A DNA stretch of 10,419 bases, taken from positions 1-10,419 of the forward strand of contig DEUU01000367.1 of assembly GCA_002362735.1 (NCBI GenBank). Direction: 5' to 3'. Under the pieces are notes generated by a model. It saw only the letters and a program-made list of their open reading frames with translations, had not been told where the DNA came from and did no database searches. The translations under genes and the position numbers were made by a program. Source of the stretch: Dehalococcoidia bacterium UBA3254. GTDB lineage: Bacteria > Chloroflexota > Dehalococcoidia > Dehalococcoidales > UBA3254. Of the stretch, positions 7,268 to 10,419 are shown one piece after another; the stretch's first letter is position 1; each line of letters opens with the position of its first letter.

Positions 7268-7477
7268 ATGAAAGTAAAAGTGGATCGTGAATTATGTGTA
7301 GGGATCGGTAATTGTGTGGCAGTAGCCTCTACTGTTTTCAAATTAGATAGCGAAAATAAAGCCGTAGTTATAGATCCATCATCAGTAGACGAAGAGAAAC
7401 TGATGAGTGCGGCAGAAAGTTGTCCGGTCAGTGCCATTATTTTGGAAGATGACCAGGGTAATCAGATATATCCCTGA
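7268..7477 (+). CDS. Small single-cluster ferredoxin, probably [3Fe-4S] type
   Basis: 69-residue electron carrier of the short monocluster ferredoxin family. Only three cysteines are present: Cys10 and Cys16 in C-V-G-I-G-N-C, and Cys52 in SCPVSAI. The position that supplies the fourth ligand in [4Fe-4S] ferredoxins is Ile13, so a [3Fe-4S] cluster is predicted, as in ferredoxins of the C-x5-C...C-P type that often serve cytochrome P450s or other oxidoreductases. The remainder is acidic, as usual. GGGGGA at 7255-7260 precedes the ATG by 7 bases. It follows nadA closely, so co-transcription is likely; it might supply electrons to a nearby Fe-S or Mo enzyme, but the partner is not visible. Confidence 0.9.
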   Translation: MKVKVDRELCVGIGNCVAVASTVFKLDSENKAVVIDPSSVDEEKLMSAAESCPVSAIILEDDQGNQIYP

Positions 7478-7551
7478 GAGATTCACTGCCAGTAATTGTT
7501 TATAAATTTAAACTGGGTTTTGACTGAAGTAGTTACGGTGAGGTTGAACAA

Positions 7552-8742
7552 ATGAAACGATTATACTTAGACCATTCAGCGACGAATCCATTGTTGCCTG
7601 AAGTTAGAGACGCCATGCTTCCTTATCTGGGTGATTTTTTCGGTAATCCTTCTTCACTGCACGACTGGGGCGATCCGGCTCGCGAGGCGGTGGACAATGC
7701 TCGTTCCCGGGTAGCCAGTTTAATAGGTTCTGGTGACCCGGAGGAAGTAATCTTTACTGCCAACGGTACTGAAAGCAACAATTTCGCAATCAAAGGCTTA
7801 GCCTTAGCACAACAAAGCAAAGGTAAGCACATTGTGATTTCTTCCATCGAACATTTCTCAGTGATGAATTCAGCGAAAACTTTGGAGAAGATGGGCTTTA
7901 GCTTAACAATGGTACCCGTAGATAAATCTGGCCAGGTAAACCCTGAAGATGTGAGAAAAAGTTTACGACCGGACACCATTTTGGTATCGATAATGCATGC
8001 TAATGGTGAAGTCGGAACAATTGAACCTATTAAAGAAATTTCTCAAATCACTCGCGAGAAAAAAATAGTATTTCATACGGATGCAGTAGCAACCTGCGGT
8101 ACTATACCGGTTAATGTTAAAGATCTGGGTATAGACGCTTTGAGCCTGGCTGGAAATCAGTTTTATGGGCCTAAAGGAAGTGGAGCCCTGTGGGTGAGAA
8201 GAGGAGTCCGTATTTTGCCTCTTTTAGACGGTGGAATTCAAGAGGGAGGACGAAGGGCAGGAACTGAGGATGTACCGGCCATTGTTGGGCTTGGAAAAGC
8301 AGCTGAGATAGCGGCCAGAGAAATGTCCAGCCGCGTTCAAAAATTAGTTCCGGTGCGGAACAAACTAATGACTCAACTGCCGGAGAAAATTGAAAATGTA
8401 ATTGTCACCGGCCATCCGCAAAACAGACTGCCCGGCCATGCCAGTTTTTGTGTGGAGTTCATTGAAGGTGAATCAATGCTGATGCTTTTAAATAGCCAGG
8501 GTATAGCGGTATCCAGCGGTTCTTCCTGTACTTCCAGAGCATTGAAAGCTTCACACGTTTTGCTGGCTATGGGACTTACACACGAAGTAGCCCAGGGATC
8601 AATCCTCTTTACTCTTGGGATCGATAGTAATCCTGAAGATATTGATTATGTCTTAGAAGTTATGCCGCCGATAGTAGACAGATTGAGGCAAATGTCACCA
8701 TTATATTCAAAATATATCAAGACGATTAAAGGAGGCAAATGA
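7552..8742 (+). CDS. NifS-family protein lacking the PLP lysine (probable non-canonical or pseudo-desulfurase)
   Basis: 396-residue member of the cysteine desulfurase family, collinear along its whole length with the protein at 2587-3759, including the M-S-P-L-Y tail. Kept: Thr73 in NGTES, cofactor-stacking His101, Asp177 in HTDAV and the mobile-loop Cys326 in [17 protein letters not shown]. Changed: the GHK motif holding the Schiff-base lysine reads G-N-Q (Asn202, Gln203); the phosphate-binding Ser is Ala200; the PLP-ring Asn is Gly152; the O3' Gln is Ala180; the substrate-carboxylate Arg is Leu352. The frame is intact with GGTGAGG before the ATG and normal codon use, so decay is unlikely. 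Ordinary PLP-dependent cysteine desulfuration is not expected. It lies immediately before nifU, suggesting a sulfur-carrier, scaffold or regulatory role in cluster assembly; that role is inference. Confidence 0.9.
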   Translation: MKRLYLDHSATNPLLPEVRDAMLPYLGDFFGNPSSLHDWGDPAREAVDNARSRVASLIGSGDPEEVIFTANGTESNNFAIKGLALAQQSKGKHIVISSIEHFSVMNSAKTLEKMGFSLTMVPVDKSGQVNPEDVRKSLRPDTILVSIMHANGEVGTIEPIKEISQITREKKIVFHTDAVATCGTIPVNVKDLGIDALSLAGNQFYGPKGSGALWVRRGVRILPLLDGGIQEGGRRAGTEDVPAIVGLGKAAEIAAREMSSRVQKLVPVRNKLMTQLPEKIENVIVTGHPQNRLPGHASFCVEFIEGESMLMLLNSQGIAVSSGSSCTSRALKASHVLLAMGLTHEVAQGSILFTLGIDSNPEDIDYVLEVMPPIVDRLRQMSPLYSKYIKTIKGGK

Positions 8743-8743
8743 A

Positions 8744-9118
8744 ATGCCGGTTTACAGCGAAAAGGTAATGGACCATTTTATGCATCCGAGGAATGTGGGG
8801 GAAATTGAGAATCCGGATGGTGTTGGAGAGGTAGGCAACCCGGTTTGCGGAGATATGATGACGTTTTACATAAAAGTAAAAGATAATCACCTGGACGATG
8901 TTAAATTTAAAACCTTCGGATGTGGAGCTGCTATCGCTGTATCCAGTATGGTGAGCGAGATGGCTAAAGGTAAGACTCTGGAAGAAGCCAAGAAGATCAC
9001 TCCGGAAAAGGTGGCGGAAGAACTGGAAGGTTTGCCCAAACAAAAGTTTCATTGCTCCAATCTCGGAGCTCAGGCTTTAAACAAGGCGATAGAAGACTAT
9101 GAGAGCAAAAAGAAATAG
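8744..9118 (+). CDS. nifU: NifU/IscU-type Fe-S cluster assembly scaffold
   Basis: 124-residue stand-alone scaffold domain on which Fe-S clusters are built before transfer to apoproteins. The three ligand cysteines are Cys35 in GNPVCGD (with Asp37, which favours cluster release), Cys60 in FGCGAAIAVSS and Cys104 in KFHCSNLG, preceded by His103 as in IscU. The N-terminal YSEKVMDHFMHPRNVGE is diagnostic. It lacks the ferredoxin-like and C-terminal domains of nitrogenase NifU, so it corresponds to the IscU-like core. The start is 1 bp after the stop of the non-canonical NifS-family gene, with GGAGG (8731-8735) lying inside that gene's 3' end, so the two are translationally linked. No hscA/hscB-type chaperones or fdx of the isc kind are nearby. 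Confidence 0.95.
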   Translation: MPVYSEKVMDHFMHPRNVGEIENPDGVGEVGNPVCGDMMTFYIKVKDNHLDDVKFKTFGCGAAIAVSSMVSEMAKGKTLEEAKKITPEKVAEELEGLPKQKFHCSNLGAQALNKAIEDYESKKK

Positions 9119-9131
9119 GGGAGGGGAAGAT

Positions 9132-9338
9132 ATGAACGATATGAAAAGAAAGCGAGAAGAGAAAGGTGAACAAAGGTGGTGTCCCTATTGTGAAGATGAA
9201 ATTGCCAATTCACAGTTGCCTTTTTGCCAGCCATGTAAGGTAGAAACTTTCAATTGTCCTAAGTGCAATACGCCGGTACCGCGTTTGAAGAAAATTTGTC
9301 CAAAATGTGGGGCTTCGATGAAGCCCAAGGGTTCATAA
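9132..9338 (+). CDS. Small double zinc-ribbon protein
   Basis: 68-residue basic protein built almost entirely of four C-x2-C pairs: Cys17/Cys20 (CPYC), Cys32/Cys35 (CQPC), Cys42/Cys45 (CPKC) and Cys56/Cys59 (CPKC). The first two and last two pairs are spaced to form two zinc ribbons. The first 15 residues are highly charged and probably disordered. ATG 9132 is chosen because GGAGGGG (9120-9126) lies 5 bases upstream; the in-frame ATG at 9099 would overlap nifU and has no ribosome site. Such ribbons bind zinc and often mediate protein or nucleic-acid contacts, though an Fe-binding or persulfide role cannot be excluded. Its function is unknown; it sits between the scaffold and the TusA-like carrier. 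Confidence 0.75.
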   Translation: MNDMKRKREEKGEQRWCPYCEDEIANSQLPFCQPCKVETFNCPKCNTPVPRLKKICPKCGASMKPKGS

Positions 9339-9425
9339 GACCAATAAGCAGAAGAAGAACAGGCCGGGGTGCTTTTCCTTAATTAAATAAGATAAGAAAC
9401 AAGACCAGCTATCAAGGAGAACTGA

Positions 9426-9659
9426 ATGAAAGCGGATGAAACGATAGATTGTTTCGGTTTAATGTGTCCGATGCCTATCGTTAAAACCTCGCAAAAGATA
9501 AAGAAAATGAAAGTTGGGCAGGTTCTGGAAGTAATATCTACCGATAAAGGAATTAAACAGGACATGCCTGCCTGGTGCAGGACTACCGGAAATGAATGTT
9601 TAGGAATAGAAGAACAAGCAGACGAAATAAAAGCTTACGTTAAAAAGACGGTGGAATAA
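9426..9659 (+). CDS. TusA-family sulfur carrier protein (SirA/YedF-like)
   Basis: 77-residue single-domain sulfur relay protein. The family signature C-x-x-P is in DCFGLMCPMPIVKT, with Cys14 as the persulfide-bearing residue. The second half has the strand VLEVISTDKG followed by DMPAWCRTTGNE, placing Cys51 at the position where some TusA-like proteins of anaerobes and sulfur oxidisers carry a second cysteine; Cys9 and Cys58 are additional. TusA proteins accept sulfur from cysteine desulfurases and pass it to tRNA thiolation, molybdenum cofactor or dissimilatory sulfur enzymes. AAGGAGA (9414-9420) gives the start at good spacing. It is the last gene before a strong terminator; with two NifS-family genes upstream and MobA downstream, a cofactor-sulfuration role is attractive but inferred. 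Confidence 0.92.
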   Translation: MKADETIDCFGLMCPMPIVKTSQKIKKMKVGQVLEVISTDKGIKQDMPAWCRTTGNECLGIEEQADEIKAYVKKTVE

Positions 9660-9675
9660 AACATTTAATTAAACA

Positions 9676-9722
9676 AAAAGGCTGAAATTCTGTCCTTAAA
9701 AGACGGGATTTCAGCTTTTTTT
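9676..9722 (+). terminator. Intrinsic terminator after the TusA-like gene
   Basis: GCTGAAATTCTGTC (9681-9694) pairs with GACGGGATTTCAGC (9702-9715) over 14 bp, with two G-U pairs and a 7-base loop, followed by seven T (9716-9722). The A-rich run before the stem could also make it work weakly on the other strand, although no minus-strand gene is seen. It closes the transcription unit. Confidence 0.92.
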
Positions 9723-9731
9723 AAATAACTA

Positions 9732-9760
9732 ATGTCATGTGTTGACTATTATGGTAAAAT
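9732..9760 (+). promoter_or_regulatory. Possible extended -10 promoter for the mobA-like gene
   Basis: TGGTAAAAT (9752-9760) matches an extended -10 (TG-N-TAAAAT), with ATGTCA at 9732-9737 as a 4-of-6 match to the -35 at 17 bp spacing. It lies directly after the terminator and before mobA, where a promoter is needed. A TTGACT at 9742-9747 is too close to this -10 to be its -35. Confidence 0.45.
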
Positions 9761-9805
9761 AGATAGTGAAAAAATATGCGGTTTTGGAGGAATAATCTTT
9801 CAACT

Positions 9806-10419
9806 TTGGATGTGAGCTGTATTATTCTAGCCGGTGGAAAGAGCGCCCGGTTAGGCCGGAACAAAGTTGTTGAAACAATCGGTAATAAGAGTTTAATTGA
9901 AAGAGTAATTTCCAGCCTGACCTGTTTTAATAGCGAAATCATGATAGTAGTAGCCAAAGAGTCTTCACTACCCAAGCTAACAGACTACCCCAAGTTGAAA
10001 ATAGTCCAGGACATCTACCCGGGAAAAGGTACGATCGGTGGCATATTCACAGGACTTTCAAATTCCGAATTATTTTATAATCTGGTAGTTGCCTGTGATA
10101 TGCCTTTTCTAAACATAGCTTTAATACGTTATATGATTACCCAATCCGATGGTTACGATGTCGTGATCCCTAAAACGAAAAATCAAGTCTTGGAACCGCT
10201 GCATGCAGTGTATTCTAAAAATTGTATTCCTTATCTGGAATATTTGATCAAACAAGGCAGATTATCTGTATTAGAGCTTTTATCAATGGTCAGGGTGAAA
10301 TATATTGAAGAAGCCGAAATAATTGAGTTCGACCCAGCGCAAAAAAGTTTTTTTAATGTTAATACCGAAGCTGACTTAAACGCCGGCAGGGATATAGTGA
10401 GGAAAGAGGACATTAATCG
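9806..10419 (+). CDS. mobA: Molybdenum cofactor guanylyltransferase MobA-like (3' truncated by window edge)
   Basis: Nucleotidyltransferase that attaches a nucleotide (GMP in MobA) to molybdopterin. Visible features: the N-terminal nucleotide-binding signature IILAGGKSARLGRNK, then GNKSLIERVISSL, VQDIYPGKGTIGGIFTGL, the metal-binding ACDMPFL with the catalytic Asp, and LEPLHAVYSK and FFNVNTEADL near the end. The frame is open to the last base, so the 3' end is missing; about 205 residues are seen, close to full length. The start is uncertain. TTG 9806 gives the usual M-D-V-S-x-I-I-L-A-G-G N-terminus, but its GGAGG (9786-9790) is 15 bases away; the in-frame ATG at 9776 adds 10 residues and lacks a ribosome site. 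Substrate could be GTP or CTP (MocA-like); the D-M-P-F motif favours MobA. Confidence 0.88.
   Translation, partial: MDVSCIILAGGKSARLGRNKVVETIGNKSLIERVISSLTCFNSEIMIVVAKESSLPKLTDYPKLKIVQDIYPGKGTIGGIFTGLSNSELFYNLVVACDMPFLNIALIRYMITQSDGYDVVIPKTKNQVLEPLHAVYSKNCIPYLEYLIKQGRLSVLELLSMVRVKYIEEAEIIEFDPAQKSFFNVNTEADLNAGRDIVRKEDIN

Noticed and set aside
6907..7437. 176-codon open frame on the minus strand
   Set aside because: It is antisense to the strongly supported nadA and ferredoxin genes, and its Ser/Thr/Ile-rich translation resembles no protein.
7498..7513. AT-rich imperfect palindrome (GTTTA...TAAAC) before the second NifS-family gene as an operator or promoter
   Set aside because: Arms of 5 bp in AT-rich DNA are weak, and no -35 fits the TATAAA at 7501-7506.
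7552..8742. Calling the second NifS-family gene a pseudogene or sequencing artefact
   Set aside because: The frame is intact at full length, has a ribosome site, is coupled to nifU, and its substitutions are several separate codons focused on ligand contacts and not frameshifts or stops.
9099..9131. Longer zinc-ribbon protein starting at ATG 9099
   Set aside because: It would overlap the nifU 3' end with no ribosome site, while ATG 9132 has a strong GGAGGGG.
9339..9425. A separate gene or terminator between the zinc ribbon and TusA genes
   Set aside because: No hairpin with a T-run and no open frame with a ribosome site are seen in this 87-bp gap.

Overview
The window is a compact stretch of bacterial chromosome with all genes on the + strand, short gaps and several Shine-Dalgarno sites. 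It is moderately AT-rich by eye. The gene set (direct sulfhydrylation route to methionine, NadA without NadB beside it, NifS/NifU-type Fe-S assembly, small ferredoxin, TusA, MOSC and MobA proteins) suggests a strict anaerobe. A Chloroflexota (Dehalococcoidia-like) or Firmicutes-like source would fit, but this is a guess from protein style, not a demonstrated assignment.

Layout: (1) 2-2514, methionine block: the C-terminal part of an O-acetylhomoserine sulfhydrylase, metX and metW, tightly packed, with metX and metW overlapping by 8 bp. (2) 2529-4831, a possible promoter, then a canonical NifS-type cysteine desulfurase and a PurM/HypE-like (AIR synthase superfamily) ATP-binding protein. (3) 4858-6258, a CoA-binding-fold protein, an uncharacterised two-helix membrane protein and a MOSC-domain protein. 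(4) 6332-7477, quinolinate synthase NadA and a small single-cluster ferredoxin. (5) 7552-9659, a second NifS-family protein, NifU scaffold, a small double zinc ribbon and a TusA-like carrier, closed by a strong intrinsic terminator at 9676-9722. (6) From about 9806, a MobA-like molybdopterin nucleotidyltransferase that runs off the right edge behind its own possible promoter.

The common theme is sulfur handling: sulfide into homocysteine, persulfide sulfur from cysteine into Fe-S clusters (NifS, NifU, with NadA and ferredoxin as nearby Fe-S clients), and possibly sulfur or selenium delivery to a molybdenum cofactor (MOSC, TusA, MobA).

The most striking observation is the second NifS-family protein (7552-8742). 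It is full length and keeps the persulfide cysteine (Cys326), but the PLP Schiff-base lysine is glutamine (Gln203) and the preceding histidine is asparagine. Several other PLP contacts and the substrate-binding arginine are also changed. It sits directly before nifU, while a catalytically intact paralogue lies about 4 kb upstream. A PLP-independent persulfide relay or regulatory partner of the true desulfurase is the most interesting reading.
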